Source of the DNA: Candidatus Accumulibacter iunctus
GTDB lineage: Bacteria > Pseudomonadota > Gammaproteobacteria > Burkholderiales > Rhodocyclaceae
NCBI GenBank assembly: GCA_002345025.1
Contig: DDUX01000121.1
Location: 6,434-26,440 of the forward strand
DNA: 20,007 nt
Direction of reading: 5' to 3'
Shown: piece after piece, positions 1 to 9,700 of the stretch
How the letters are laid out: every line of letters begins with the position of its first letter
Position numbering within the stretch: position 1 is the stretch's first letter
The notes under the pieces: generated by a model
What the model was told of the DNA's origin: nothing
Seen by the model: the letters and a program-made list of their open reading frames with translations, nothing else
Databases searched by the model: none
Translations under genes and position numbers: made by a program

Positions 1-516
1 AAGGGTCGCGGCCGGCCGTCGGCAATCGCCGGCAGCCATGACGACATGCTGCGGCTGGTCGCGTCGCTCGAGCGACTGCCGGTCGAGCACAAGATCGAGA
101 CCGGCGACTGGCTGCTCGGGCGGCTGCGCCGCGCGGTCGAGAAGCCCCTCGGCTGGTGGGCCCTCGGGCGCCTTGGCGCACGCCAGGCGCTGTACGGCAG
201 CGCGCATCAGGTCGTGCCGCCCGAGGCCGCCGGCCGCTGGCTCGAGGCGCTGCTGGCCAGTGACTGGAAGAAGATCGAGCCCGCCGCCTTTGCCGCCACA
301 CAGATCGCCCGCCTGACCGGCGACCGGGCGCGTGACCTGGCGCCGGAGTTGCGTCAGGCGGTGCTGGCACGCCTCGCCGCGATCAATGCCAGCGCCACCT
401 GGAGCACGCAACTGACGACCGTCGTCGAACTCGACAAGGCCGACGAACGGCGTGCCTTCGGCGAGGCGCTACCGGTCGGCCTGCGGCTGATCAGGGAGGA
501 AGGGCAGTCAGCCTGA
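1..516 (+). CDS. Hsp70-family protein, C-terminal part (DUF3731-type tail), partial
   Basis: The reading frame is open from base 1 and ends at the TGA at 514-516, so only about the last 171 codons are present; the start lies to the left. The visible part is entirely helical in character and contains MLRLVASLERLP, KIETGDWLLGRL, WWALGRLGAR, DWKKIEPAAFAATQIARLTGDRARD and VVELDKADERRAFGEALPVGLRLI. I recognise this as the C-terminal extension (DUF3731) of long Hsp70-like ATPases common in beta- and gammaproteobacteria. These are DnaK-like proteins whose clients are not known. The ATPase domain itself is not in the window, so the assignment rests on the tail alone. The gene ends at a 20-nt palindrome. 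A protein with only the DUF3731-like tail is possible but less likely. Confidence 0.72.
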   Translation, partial: KGRGRPSAIAGSHDDMLRLVASLERLPVEHKIETGDWLLGRLRRAVEKPLGWWALGRLGARQALYGSAHQVVPPEAAGRWLEALLASDWKKIEPAAFAATQIARLTGDRARDLAPELRQAVLARLAAINASATWSTQLTTVVELDKADERRAFGEALPVGLRLIREEGQSA

Positions 517-533
517 GCCCGCGCGCGGGCTCA
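514..533 (+). terminator. GC-rich palindrome at the Hsp70 stop codon
   Basis: TGAGCCCGCGCGCGGGCTCA is a perfect 20-nt palindrome whose first three bases are the stop codon of the Hsp70-family gene. It can form a short stable hairpin (8 bp with a 4-nt loop). No T-run follows, so it is not a classical intrinsic terminator; it may stabilise the 3' end or aid factor-dependent termination. Confidence 0.4.
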
Positions 534-551
534 TCGGTGCTGCCGGAGCCT

Positions 552-580
552 GCGACAGATCGCTTCCGGCGCGGTATCAT
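552..580 (+). promoter_or_regulatory. Candidate sigma70 promoter for the 72-aa gene
   Basis: GCGACA (552-557; 4 of 6 to the -35 consensus) and TATCAT (575-580; 5 of 6 to the -10 consensus) are separated by exactly 17 bp. They lie between the palindrome ending the Hsp70 gene and the ribosome-binding site of the small gene. A start near 587 would give a leader of about 68 nt. It was found by eye only. Confidence 0.42.
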
Positions 581-654
581 TCACCCTCAGGCCAGAACCC
601 TCGCCCTGGCCGCCATCCGCCCCGAAGTGTGTGGCGATTTTCGAGGAGGAAGCA

Positions 655-873
655 ATGCACGCGCAACGAGGAACAGACCGGCGTCAACTGCAGTCCGGGC
701 CACCGCCAGGAACCGCGGAACGTCGCTGCGGCATCGAGCGGCGAACCCTGCGGGTGACCGCCGAGTCGATCGCCGAGATCGAGGAGCATCTCGCCACGCT
801 CGCCCGCAACCCCAACGACCGCGATGCCGACGACGGCTCAGGCTGGGACAAGCTGATCGTCCCCGTCGGCTAG
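655..873 (+). CDS. Small hypothetical protein with paired (D/E)RR motifs, 72 aa
   Basis: I do not recognise a family. The ATG at 655 is preferred over the in-frame upstream ATG at 631 because a strong GAGGAGG Shine-Dalgarno sequence lies just before it (about 642-649); the upstream start would put that site inside the gene. The protein is hydrophilic with no signal peptide or membrane segment. Its N-terminal half carries two similar stretches, RGTDRRQL (residues 5-12) and CGIERRTL (25-32), around a Pro/Gly spacer. The second half has a predicted helix, ESIAEIEEHLATLARNP (37-53), then an Asp-rich segment and a final GWDKLIVPVG. Paired DRR/ERR motifs appear near the N termini of some bacterial signalling proteins, but no function can be given. 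It is monocistronic and converges on recD 57 nt away. Confidence 0.62.
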   Translation: MHAQRGTDRRQLQSGPPPGTAERRCGIERRTLRVTAESIAEIEEHLATLARNPNDRDADDGSGWDKLIVPVG

Positions 874-909
874 TCCGCGTCGACTGACCGGCTGACGGCA
901 GCCGCAGCC

Positions 910-926
910 CGGCGGCACAGCCGCCG
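910..926. terminator. Short GC hairpin between convergent genes
   Basis: CGGCGGC and GCCGCCG form a perfect 7-bp inverted repeat around a 3-nt ACA loop, in the 57-nt gap between the stop of the 72-aa gene and the stop of recD. It could act for either strand, but no T-run follows on either side. Confidence 0.3.
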
Positions 927-930
927 CGAT

Positions 931-2985
931 TCACTCGAGCAAGCCGCTGGCGCGCAGCACGCGCCGCTGCACCGCTTCCTGCAACAGTCCGACGCCGGCC
1001 GGAGTTGCCACCGTCAGCAGCGAGCGGCCACGCGTGATCCCCGTGTACAAGAGTTCGCGCGTCAGAACCGGACCCGGCGCGTCCGGCAACAACAGCGCTG
1101 CGTGCGCGAACTCGGAACCCTGCGCCTTGTGCACGGTGAGCGCGTACGCCGTCTCCACCGCCCGCAGGCGACTCGGCAGAACCCAGCGAATGGCATCGCT
1201 CCCGCCGGCAACGGCAAAGGCGACGCGCAGGATCGATTCGCCGGCGGCGGCTGGCGACTCGAGGGCGATGCCGATGTCGCCATTCATCAGTCCCAGGCTG
1301 TAGTCGTTGCGCGTCACCAGCACCGGGCGACCGGGGTACCAGCCGTGGGTCGCCCGAATCAGCCCGGCTGCCTGCAGGGCGTCGGCAATTCTCTGGTTGA
1401 GACCGGCAACACCCCAGGGACCGAGCCGCAGGGCACACAGCACCTGGAACTCGCCGTGCGCCGCGAGGACCGCCTGCGCCCAGCTGGCGAAGGCCGCCGC
1501 CCCGGCAGTGCACGCCGGCTGTCGCTCGCGCATCAGCTGCAGGTAGCGCCGATAGCCGCTGCCGGCGGCGCCGCGCCCGCTCGCCGGCGCCTGCCCGCCG
1601 TCGATCACCAGTTCGCCGAACGCGCGCTCGTCGTCGCCCGGCAGCTGGCAAAACCTCAGACCGAGAGGCGGCTGCCGCCAGAGGTCGGCAAGCAACTGCG
1701 GATCGCCGGAATTCACCGCCGCCGCCAGACGGCCGATGCCGCTCGCCGCTGCGAAGCGATGGCTGTGGCGCAGCATGACCACCGCCTGATCGAGCGCGCT
1801 GCCCTGCTCGTCGATCAGCGTCGGCTCGATCTCCTCACCGGTCGCCGCCCGCAGCCAGTCGCAGGTGGCCGGACGGTAGTGACCGTCACCGGCGCGCCGG
1901 CACAGTTCGCCGAACGCCGCACCCGCCTCGACCGAAGCCAACTGATCGCGATCTCCGAGGAGAACGAGCCGGGCCGCTCCCGGCAGGGCGGCGAGCACCG
2001 CCGCCATCAGCTCGAGGTCGACCATCGACGCTTCGTCGATCACCAGCAGATCCACCGCCAGCGGATTGCCGGCGTGATGGCGGAAACGTCGCGTCTCGGG
2101 GCGGCCACCGAGCAGGCGGTGGAGCGTCCCGACACGCGCTGGAATCGCCTGCGAAACCGCCTCGGCGTTGGCCACGCCGGCCAGCGACAGTGACGCCAGC
2201 GCACCGGCGATCGCTGCGCTCAGCCGGGCCGCCGCCTTGCCGGTCGGCGCAGCCAGCTGGATGCGCAGCGGCCGCGGCGCCTTGCCACCGGCTGCGTCAG
2301 CGAGAGCCAGCGCCTGCAGCAGCGCGAGCAGGCGCAGCACCGTCGTCGTCTTGCCGCTCCCCGGCCCGCCGGTGATGATGCTGAAAGCGCTGCCGGCCGC
2401 CAGCGCGCAGGCGAGCTTCTGCCAGTCCGCGCGTTCCCCTGCGACGGGCGGAAAGAGCGCCGCGAGCACCTCGCGCAGCGCCGGCAACGGCAGCGCGGCC
2501 CGCAGTTGCTGCGACATCGCCAGCCGCCGCTCAATCGCGGCACGCACATCCTGCTCGTACTGCCAGTAGCGACGCAGATACAGCCGCGTGCCGGCAAGCA
2601 CCAGCGGCGTCGTACCGCTGCCGCTGGCGACCAGCAACGGGTGCGCGAGAGCGCCCTGCCACTGACCCAGGCTCAGACCGGCCAGCACTTCGCCCGGCAG
2701 CAACGACGGATCGGCAGCGGACAGCGCCGCATCGCCGACCGGAGGCAGCGACAGCGCCTGCGCCGGGGCAGTGAGCGTGGCCGCGAGATCGAGACAGGCA
2801 TGGCCGCGGCCGAGCTGGTGGCTGGCCAACGCGGCAGCGAAGATCAGCCACGGCGACGCGTCGGGCACTTCGCGCCAGAGGAAGTCGGCGAAGGCGGCAT
2901 CGAGCGGCCGCAGCCACTGCCGCTCGCTCCACTGCTGCAGCAGCGCCCGCATCTGCTGGCGCTGCGCTGCGTCGGCAGCCATCAT
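931..2985 (-). CDS. recD: RecBCD enzyme subunit RecD (exodeoxyribonuclease V alpha, 5'-3' helicase)
   Basis: 684 residues, somewhat longer than E. coli RecD (608). RecD is the faster 5'-3' SF1B helicase motor of the RecBCD complex, which resects double-strand breaks for RecA loading. Visible motifs are Walker A ITGGPGSGKTTT (about 204-215), motif Ia-like QLAAPTGKAAARL (about 243-255), Walker B VIDEASMVDLELM (315-327), LLGDRDQLASVEAG (about 343-356), and near the C terminus ETAYALTVHKAQGSEF with LLYTGITRGRSLLTV, typical of the last RecD motifs. The N-terminal 160 residues match the RecB-contacting domain position. The ATG at 2985 overlaps the recB stop by 4 nt (ATGA), which implies translational coupling. 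It is the last gene of recC-recB-recD. Codon use resembles its neighbours and I see no damage. Confidence 0.96.
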   Translation of the reverse strand: MMAADAAQRQQMRALLQQWSERQWLRPLDAAFADFLWREVPDASPWLIFAAALASHQLGRGHACLDLAATLTAPAQALSLPPVGDAALSAADPSLLPGEVLAGLSLGQWQGALAHPLLVASGSGTTPLVLAGTRLYLRRYWQYEQDVRAAIERRLAMSQQLRAALPLPALREVLAALFPPVAGERADWQKLACALAAGSAFSIITGGPGSGKTTTVLRLLALLQALALADAAGGKAPRPLRIQLAAPTGKAAARLSAAIAGALASLSLAGVANAEAVSQAIPARVGTLHRLLGGRPETRRFRHHAGNPLAVDLLVIDEASMVDLELMAAVLAALPGAARLVLLGDRDQLASVEAGAAFGELCRRAGDGHYRPATCDWLRAATGEEIEPTLIDEQGSALDQAVVMLRHSHRFAAASGIGRLAAAVNSGDPQLLADLWRQPPLGLRFCQLPGDDERAFGELVIDGGQAPASGRGAAGSGYRRYLQLMRERQPACTAGAAAFASWAQAVLAAHGEFQVLCALRLGPWGVAGLNQRIADALQAAGLIRATHGWYPGRPVLVTRNDYSLGLMNGDIGIALESPAAAGESILRVAFAVAGGSDAIRWVLPSRLRAVETAYALTVHKAQGSEFAHAALLLPDAPGPVLTRELLYTGITRGRSLLTVATPAGVGLLQEAVQRRVLRASGLLE

Positions 2986-5900
2986 CGAGGCAGCACCGCC
3001 TGCCGGCCGGCAAACAGCGCGTCTAGCTCGTCGATCAGCTGCCGCGGCGGGCGCTCGACGTGCAGGCCGCCGCTGGCGGAGTTGCCGCCGCGGAGAAAGA
3101 CATACACTGCACCGCCGACATGACGATCGTAGTCGTAACCGGGCAGCCGCGCCCGCAGCAGCCGGTGCAGGGCAACGAGGTAGAGGACGTACTGCAGTTC
3201 GTAGCGCGCGTGCAGGATTGCCTCGCGCAGCGCCGCCGGCGTGTACGCAGCATCCTCCGGACCCAGCCAGTTCGACTTGTAATCAACCACGTAGTAGCGC
3301 CCCTGATGTTCGAAAACGAGGTCGATGAAGCCCTTCAGCATGCCGTTGAGCTGACCGGCCTGCAGTGCCGGTCGCGCCGCGCCGGCGAGCGTGTGGCGGC
3401 AGACGAGCTGATCGATCCGCAACACCTCGACCGCCTGCACCGGCAGCCAGAACTCCATCTCCGGCCGTGCCGCCGACAGCTCGCACAGGCTGAAAGACGT
3501 CGCCGGCGCCCCCTGCCCGGCCGGCAGTCCCCACGGCCGCGTGAGAAAGCCGTGCAGCCAGGCAGCGAGCAGCCCGACCCATTGCTCCCGGCCGCGCGTC
3601 CGGCAGCAGCGCGCAACCAGTTCGTGCCGCAGCGACCGCTCGCCGGCGACACGGGCAAAACCTTCAGTAGCGGTTGTTTCGAGCAGCGAATGCAGGAAGG
3701 TCCCGGCTTCGGCACCGCGTGGGAAATCATGCAGCGCAGCGCCAGCGGCTCGTGCCGCCACCCTGGGCACAGCGCTGCCAAGCTGTTCGGCGGTCGTTCG
3801 CGCTTCGCGAAAGACGTCCTCGCCGGCCGTCTCGGGCGCCGCGGACGGGACGCCGATGCTCTCCGCAGCGACCGTGCGGAGGGCCGAATAACTGGCGATC
3901 CACCAGTGCTCGCGCAGCACCCGCGCCGACTGGCGGGCGCTGCCGACGCTGCTGCGCAGCTGCTGCGTGCGAAAACGCTCACTGCCCGTGGCCGCCGCCG
4001 CGACGACGCTGATGTGCGGGCAGCCGGCGGCCAGTGCCTGCAGCCGCTGCGGCAGCTCGTCCGGCGCCAGTTCCTGCCCGCCGCCGAGCAGGTAACCCAA
4101 GGCACTGCGCTGCAGGTCGGCGAGCGGCGCCACACCGAGCCAGGTCGCATGGCACGCGCGCGTCAGCGCAACGTAGAGCTTGCGCAGGTCCTCGGCGAGG
4201 CGTTCGCGGTCGGCGCGCTCGACGACGGCTGGGTCGTTGGTCAGCGAGAGCTGCAGATGACCTTCGGCGTCGTGCCACTTCAGGGGCGGCCGGCTGCGCG
4301 CATCGATCGCCCGGTAGTTGCAGGCGAAAGGCAGAAAGACCAGTGGATACTCCAGACCCTTGGCCTTATGCACCGTCACCACCTGCAGCAGTTCGGCGTC
4401 GCTCTCGAGGCGCACCTGCCGCGCGTCACCGGCGGCAGCCGCCGCCGGCTGCCGCCGCTGCTCGGCGAGATGGCGAATCAGCGCGTGCGCGCCATCGAGC
4501 AGGGCACTCGCCTGCTGCAGGAGTTCGGCCAGATGCAGCAGGTTGGTCAGCGTGCGTTCGCCACCCGCCGGCGGCTGCGCGCCCGTTGCCGCATCGCCGG
4601 CGCGTCCGAGCAGCCGTCCGGGAACGGCGAAATCGTGCAGCAGCCGACGCAGCATCGGCAATACGCCCTGTCGCAGCCAGCACTCGCGATAGCCGCGGAA
4701 CTGGACGACGCGGGCTTCCCACGCCGCTTCGTCGTGCTGCAGGGCGTCGAGCTCATGCCAGCCGAGGGCCAGCGTCGCCGTCGCCAAGGCGCTGCGCAAC
4801 AGGTACGGATCATCCGGCTCGGCGACGGCAGCCAGCCAGTGCTGCAGCTCGGCCGCCTCGTCGCTGTCGAAGACGGAATCGCGGTCCGAGAGATAGACGC
4901 TGCGCAGGCCGCGCTGCAGCAGTGCGCGGCGAATGGCGTCAGCCTCATTGCGGCCGTTCACCAGCACCGCCAGGTCCGCCGGGCGCAGCGCCCGCAGCCC
5001 GCCGCCGGCGACGAAGCCGGCGCGGCCCGCCTGACCGAGATTGAGCAGCCGCACGATCTCGTCGGCGCAGGCCGCCGCCATCTGCTCGAGATAGGCGGCC
5101 TTGCTCAGGCTTCTGCCGTCTGCTGCCGCCGCCGCATGGCAGGCGACGAGCGCCGGCAGGCAGGCGCCGTCGACCTGCAACTGGTCTTCGCGCCCCTGCG
5201 CCCGCGCCGCTTCGAAAGGCAGCGGATTGCCCGCTGCGCTGCGAAAGAGGAAGGCGCCATTGCCGTCGCGGCGCTGCTCGGCAACGGCAAAGCAGTGGTT
5301 GGTCGCCGCAACCATCGCCCGGCTGGCGCGAAAGTTCGTCAGCAGCGTGTAGATGCCGCCGCTGCAGGCGCGCCTGGCAGCCAGATAGGTGTGGATGTCG
5401 GCGCCCCGGAAAGCGTAGATCGCCTGCTTCGGATCGCCGATCAGAATCAGCGCTGTCGGCGCCGCGTCCGGCAGCAGCCGATAGACGGCGTCGAAAATCC
5501 GGTACTGCACCGGGTCGGTGTCCTGAAACTCGTCGATCAGCGCCACCGGGAACTGACGCCGGATCGCTGCCGCCAGCCGTTCACCGTTGGCTCCCTGCAG
5601 TGCCGCAGCGAGCCGCGTCAGCAGCTCGTTGAAGCCCATCTGCGCACGCTGTTCCTGCTCGCCGGCAAAGCGCTCCGCCACCCAGCGCGCTGCGTGAGCG
5701 AGCACCTCATCATGCGCCTGCGGCAGCGCCGCCAGTTCGCCGGCGAGTTCGGCGATCGCCAGCAACGCCGGATGCTCCGGCGGCGTGCCGGACTTCCAGA
5801 CCGCGCCCAGACCGGCCGGCGTCAGTCGCGTCCAGCCGGTCTTCAGGTCGGGCTGCAGCATCTCCGCATCCTCATGCCAGAGGCGCAGTGCCTGCAGCCA

Positions 5901-6752
5901 CGGCCGGTAGTAGCGCTCCTGCAGCCGCCGCCCGTCGACCAGCCGGCGGCTCACGGCGTCGTCGAGCAGCCCCTGCAGCTCGGCAAGCCAGGTCCGCCAC
6001 GGCGCCTTGAGTTCCGCCAGCCGTTGCTGCCGCGCTGCGCGCGCGCGTCCGATTGTGGTCTGCGGCGGCGGCTGCACGGCAAGCAGCGACACGTCGGCGA
6101 CGAGTCTGGCGACGACCTGCTGCAGCGCCTCCGGGCCCGACCACCACTGCCGTACCTCGCACGCGGCAGCGGCAGCGAGCGGTACCATGAAGGTCCGCCA
6201 GTAATCACGCACCGCTTCCGCGAACAGTTCCTGCTGATCGCCTTCGAGGGTCTGCACGAACAGGCTGTTGCTGGCGAAGGCGTGCTGCCGCAGCATGCGG
6301 TTGCACCAGCCGTGAATCGTCGATACCGCCGCATCGTCCATCGCCTCGGCCGCGAGTTGCAGCTTGCGGGCGCAGCCCGACCACTGTGCCGGCGGGTACT
6401 CGGCGCGCAGCGCCTGCAACAGCTCATCGCTGCCATCTTCGGCAGCGGTTTCCGGGTCGACCCGGAAACCGGCGGCAGCGGTGGCGAGGCGGCGGCGGAT
6501 GCGATCGCGCAGTTCCTCGGTCGCGGCTTCAGTGAAGCTGACGACCAGGATCTCCGCCGGCGTCAGAGGCCGCAGGCCGCCGTCACCGCCGCCATGACCA
6601 AGAACCAGCCGCAGATACAGGGCGGCAATCGTGAAGGTCTTGCCGGTGCCGGCGCTGGCCTCGATCAGCCGCATGCCGCTGAACGGCAGTCGCAGCGGAT
6701 CGAGCACCTGGCGCGGCAGCGTGCTTTCGCCGTCGCCGGCCAGGCCGCTCAT
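2982..6752 (-). CDS. recB: RecBCD enzyme subunit RecB (exodeoxyribonuclease V beta, 3'-5' helicase and nuclease)
   Basis: 1256 residues from the ATG at 6752 (E. coli 1180). RecB supplies the 3'-5' SF1A helicase and the single nuclease of RecBCD. Walker A is ASAGTGKT (32-39), followed by a UvrD-like core: LIDEFQDTDPVQYRIFD (about 402-418), LIGDPKQAIYAFRGAD (about 437-452), TVHKAKGLEYPLVFLPF (about 792-808) and LYVALTRA (about 860). The C-terminal nuclease has GFIDLVF and VVDYKSNW; D1144, D1157 and K1159 have the same spacing as E. coli D1067, D1080 and K1082, so the nuclease should be active. The frame stays open upstream to 7043, but that stretch lies antiparallel-free inside recC on the same strand. 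The ATG at 6752 overlaps the recC stop as ATGA and starts just before the motif-I strand, so I chose it. No ptrA lies between recC and recB, unlike E. coli. Confidence 0.96.
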   Translation of the reverse strand: MSGLAGDGESTLPRQVLDPLRLPFSGMRLIEASAGTGKTFTIAALYLRLVLGHGGGDGGLRPLTPAEILVVSFTEAATEELRDRIRRRLATAAAGFRVDPETAAEDGSDELLQALRAEYPPAQWSGCARKLQLAAEAMDDAAVSTIHGWCNRMLRQHAFASNSLFVQTLEGDQQELFAEAVRDYWRTFMVPLAAAAACEVRQWWSGPEALQQVVARLVADVSLLAVQPPPQTTIGRARAARQQRLAELKAPWRTWLAELQGLLDDAVSRRLVDGRRLQERYYRPWLQALRLWHEDAEMLQPDLKTGWTRLTPAGLGAVWKSGTPPEHPALLAIAELAGELAALPQAHDEVLAHAARWVAERFAGEQEQRAQMGFNELLTRLAAALQGANGERLAAAIRRQFPVALIDEFQDTDPVQYRIFDAVYRLLPDAAPTALILIGDPKQAIYAFRGADIHTYLAARRACSGGIYTLLTNFRASRAMVAATNHCFAVAEQRRDGNGAFLFRSAAGNPLPFEAARAQGREDQLQVDGACLPALVACHAAAAADGRSLSKAAYLEQMAAACADEIVRLLNLGQAGRAGFVAGGGLRALRPADLAVLVNGRNEADAIRRALLQRGLRSVYLSDRDSVFDSDEAAELQHWLAAVAEPDDPYLLRSALATATLALGWHELDALQHDEAAWEARVVQFRGYRECWLRQGVLPMLRRLLHDFAVPGRLLGRAGDAATGAQPPAGGERTLTNLLHLAELLQQASALLDGAHALIRHLAEQRRQPAAAAAGDARQVRLESDAELLQVVTVHKAKGLEYPLVFLPFACNYRAIDARSRPPLKWHDAEGHLQLSLTNDPAVVERADRERLAEDLRKLYVALTRACHATWLGVAPLADLQRSALGYLLGGGQELAPDELPQRLQALAAGCPHISVVAAAATGSERFRTQQLRSSVGSARQSARVLREHWWIASYSALRTVAAESIGVPSAAPETAGEDVFREARTTAEQLGSAVPRVAARAAGAALHDFPRGAEAGTFLHSLLETTATEGFARVAGERSLRHELVARCCRTRGREQWVGLLAAWLHGFLTRPWGLPAGQGAPATSFSLCELSAARPEMEFWLPVQAVEVLRIDQLVCRHTLAGAARPALQAGQLNGMLKGFIDLVFEHQGRYYVVDYKSNWLGPEDAAYTPAALREAILHARYELQYVLYLVALHRLLRARLPGYDYDRHVGGAVYVFLRGGNSASGGLHVERPPRQLIDELDALFAGRQAVLPR

Positions 6753-9700
6753 GACGGCGCTCCTGCGGCGCCCGCCCGGCGGCCTTGCGGCTGCTCGGCC
6801 GCCGGCAGAGCCGCGTGCAGCGGCCGCAGCAGGTGCTCGGCAAGCTCGAAGAACTCGCCGCTGCCGGTCAGCGTCCTGAAATCGGGAAAGGCGCGGCGCA
6901 GACAGGGATCCCGGTCGACTTCGCCCGGCCGCTGGTAACCACCGTCGTACGCCTGCCGCGCCTCTTCCTCGCTGCCCGAATCCAGCCAGGCGAAGGCGGC
7001 TCGCAGGGCCAGCGGCAACGGGCGACGCATGCCGTCCTGCCACGCCTGCAACAGTTGCCGCAGCCGTGACTCGGCCTCTTCCGGCAGCAGCCCGGCCAGC
7101 TCGACGTCGCCCTGCCTGCCGACGAGCAGGGTCGTCAGCGGACCGCCAGTGACCTGCAGCGCGAGGTGCCGCAGCCAGTGTCGGAGCACCCGCTCGCCAC
7201 GCACCAGCCGGCCCTGGACCAGTTCGCTGCTGTCGATGACGACCCGCCCGCGGCCGCCGCTGCCGTCGCTGCGCACGCCAGCGAGCCAGTCGGCAATCTG
7301 CAGCGGCTGGCCGTCGATGACGGCCGTCAGGCGCAGCTCTTCCGCAGCCGGCGCGAGCAGCGGCCAGCGGGCGAGTGCCTGCCGATAGCGCTCGAAAAGG
7401 CCGTCGAGCGGGGCCAGCAGCTCGTCGGCCAGCGCCTCGCCGAAAGCGCCGCCAGGCAGCGCACCGCGGCGGCTGATCGCCGCCAGTCGTGCACGGCCGG
7501 CTTCGGCGATGTCGTCGCCACGCTGCAGCGCGGCAAGCTGGACGGCGATCAGCTCGTCCTGCAGTCGCCAGCGACCGAGGGCGTCGACGACGAAGGGTTC
7601 CTGGTCTTCGCCGACCGGATCATCGCCGGCGAAAACGACGCCGAGGCGCTGGCGGAAGAAGGAGCGCACCGGATGGGCGAGAAAATCCTCCAGCTCGCGC
7701 AGCGACAGCGCTTCGTCGTGCGGCAGCAGCGGCAGCGGAACGTCGTCCGCGGCCCAGCGTGCACTGCCAGGCGGGACGCCGCCCGCCTGCCACTCGCGCG
7801 CATAGGTGAACAGTCGCGCCGCTGCCGGATTGGTCGGGAAGTACTCGGCACTGAAGGGCTGCAGGCGATGCTCGACAGTCAGTGCCGCCAGCAACGAACG
7901 GTCGGATCCGGCGGCAACCGTGCTCGCGGCATCGTCGGCAACGGCGGCCAGCCGCCAACCGGCGGCGAGATGATCGCGCAGCTGGCCGACCAGTACCGAC
8001 GGCGGTCGCGGACGGTTGTCGTTGATGCTGCGGCCAACCCACGAGATGTGCAGGTGTTCGCGGGCCGACAGCAGGGCCTCAAGGAAGAGATAGCGATCGT
8101 CCTCGCGTCGCGAGCGGTCACCGGGACGGTGGTCGTCGGCCATCAGATCGAAATCCATCGCCGGTCGGCTGCGTGGATAGTCGCCGTCGTTCATGCCGAG
8201 CAGGCAGACCCGGCGAAACGGAATGGCACGCATCGGCATCAGGGTGGCGAAGGTGATCGCCCCGGCGAAGAAGCGCTGCGTCAGCCCGGCCGCATCGAGG
8301 CTGCCGAGCCACTGCGCGGCGACCACCGACAGCGGCAGCTCGGCGCTCAGCGCCGCCTCGTCGCAGGCTTCCTGCCAGCGCTGCAACGCGCCCTCGAGCT
8401 GCAACAGGATGAAGGCATCGGCATCGTCGTCGGCGGCGAAGAAGTCGGCCAGCAACTGCCGCAGGCGAAGACACCAGGTGCCGACGGTCGCCGCTGCGCG
8501 CAGTGTCCGCCAGCACCCCTGCAGACGCTCGATCAGTTGCAGCAGCGGGCCGAGCACGGCCGCGTCGATGCCACCGATCTCGTCGTAGGGCTCGATCCCC
8601 TGCCAGGCGCCGGCGTCGGCGCCGACGGCGTAGCCGAGCAGCATGCGACGGCTGCCGAAAAGCCAGGTGTTTGCCGCCGCATCTTCCGCCAGCCGCGGCA
8701 GCCCGAGGCTGGCGCGGTGCTCGGCATGCAGGCCCCAGCGGATGCCGGCGCCACGTATCCAGCGATGCAGCAGCGGCAGGTCTTCCTCGTCGATCGCGAA
8801 GCGCCGCCGCAGCGCCGGTACCTCGAGCAGATCGAGCACGTCGCTCGCCGTCAGCCGCGACTGCGGCAGAGCCAGCAGCTTTTCGAGTGCCTGCAGCAGT
8901 GGCTCGCATTGCCGCCGGCCCTGGTCGACGACGATGAATGGCAGGTAACGCGGATCATCGGCGGACAGCAGCCCGAACACCGCCTGCACATGCGGCGCGT
9001 AGACAGCGATGTCGGGCACCATGACGATGATGTCGTGCGGGCGCAGGCTCGGGTCGGCGTTGCATGCCGCGAGGAGCTGGTCGTGCAGGATCTCGACTTC
9101 CCGCTGGGCGCTGTGCGCGACGTGAAAACGCAGCGAGAAATCCTGCCGCGGATCGACCGCCGGCCAGCAGGCGCGGGTTTCGTGCAGCGGGCGCAGGTCG
9201 AGGATGTCATCCTGCAACTGCTGCAGCAGGCTGGCGGTGCCGCCGGATTCAAACAGATCGATTCGCTGTCCGATCGCCTGCAGTTGCCGCCGGCAGCGCG
9301 CCCGCGCCTCGTGCTGGTCGTGCTCGTCGAGCAGGCCGATGAAATCGCGTCCCTGTTTGCCCCAGGCCGCCAGCAGAGGCTGCGCATGCACGTGCAACAG
9401 TTCCTCGGTCAGCTCGGCCGGCATTCCCTGGCGCCTTTGCTGGCGGTTGTTCCCGCGGCGCAGCAGGTCGCGGTCGGCGACGATGTCGGCCCAGTAGTGC
9501 CGGCACGGGTTGTGCACGCAGATCAGGACCTGCGTCCAGCGCGCCAGTGCCGCCAGGACCTCGAGCGCCTGCTGTGGCAGGCTCGAGATGCCGAAGACCA
9601 GCAGCCGGAGCGGCAAGCCGTCCGGTCGCTGCGGCGGCTGCCAGTCCCGCGCACGGCCCATGAAGGCGGCATGGACGGCGGCGCGTCCGGCGGTCGCCGT

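Noticed and set aside
3060..6938. Open frame of 1292 codons on the + strand opposite recB
   Set aside because: It is the antisense shadow of recB in GC-rich DNA: Arg/Gln/Ala-rich, no recognisable motif, while the minus strand shows all RecB motifs.
6753..7043. N-terminal extension of RecB up to 7043
   Set aside because: It overlaps the recC 3' end in another frame and has no ribosome-binding or family support; the ATG at 6752 makes the usual ATGA junction.
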